Origin: Betaproteobacteria bacterium
GTDB taxonomy: Bacteria > Pseudomonadota > Gammaproteobacteria > Burkholderiales > SG8-41
Assembly: GCA_021300125.1 (NCBI GenBank)
Contig: JAJTHX010000242.1
Coordinates: forward strand, 1 to 6,333
Direction of reading: 5' to 3'
DNA: 6,333 bases
Below the pieces are notes generated by a model that saw only the letters and a program-made list of their open reading frames with translations, was not told the origin of the DNA and searched no databases. This document shows, one piece after another, positions 6,325 through 6,333 of this stretch. Position 1 is the first letter of the stretch; each line of letters begins with the position of its first letter. Both the position numbers and the translations under genes were made by a program.

Positions 6325-6333
6325 AGGGTTACG

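Overview
The window is GC-rich bacterial DNA, judged by eye from composition and G/C-ending codons. It is densely coded and probably from a proteobacterium, with environmental beta- or gammaproteobacteria the best guess. That rests on codon use, tight operon packing, a TRAP transporter of the mannitol/chloroaromatic type and an interspersed-repeat-like element. It is not proof of taxonomy. No rRNA, tRNA, CRISPR array, insertion sequence or phage gene is visible.

The left half (1-2687) is read on the + strand. It holds the 3' part of an isocitrate lyase/PEP mutase superfamily lyase (cut by the window edge), then an aconitase-superfamily hydro-lyase large subunit (LeuC/DmdA type), then its small subunit (LeuD/DmdB type). 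The first two genes are 18 bp apart. The two subunit genes are separated by an AT-rich 141-bp gap that carries a long inverted repeat built from three 9-bp units per arm. A two-subunit hydro-lyase next to a C-C lyase is the enzyme pair that makes and cleaves a branched 2-hydroxy di- or tricarboxylate. The best known precedent is dimethylmaleate hydratase (DmdAB) plus 2,3-dimethylmalate lyase (Dml), which yields propionate and pyruvate. A 2-methylcitrate-type variant is less likely from the motifs, and the true substrate cannot be read from sequence alone.

The right half (2725-6333) is read on the - strand and converges on the left block. In transcription order it holds a GC-rich hairpin at the window edge, the TRAP small permease (DctQ), the TRAP large permease (DctM, overlapping DctQ by 11 bp), and a signal-less gamma-glutamyltransferase-family enzyme 63 bp further on. 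The substrate-binding protein that such a transporter needs is not in the window and probably lies just past position 6333. A small hairpin followed by a U-rich tract ends the - strand operon at the convergent junction.

Together the region looks like an organic-acid uptake and breakdown locus: import by a sodium-driven TRAP system, a possible gamma-glutamyl or amide bond hydrolysis, then hydration/dehydration and retro-aldol cleavage. The link between the two halves is inferred only from proximity. No clearly undescribed system is evident. The most interesting points are the lyase/hydro-lyase pairing, its non-canonical motifs, and the repeat between two subunit genes.
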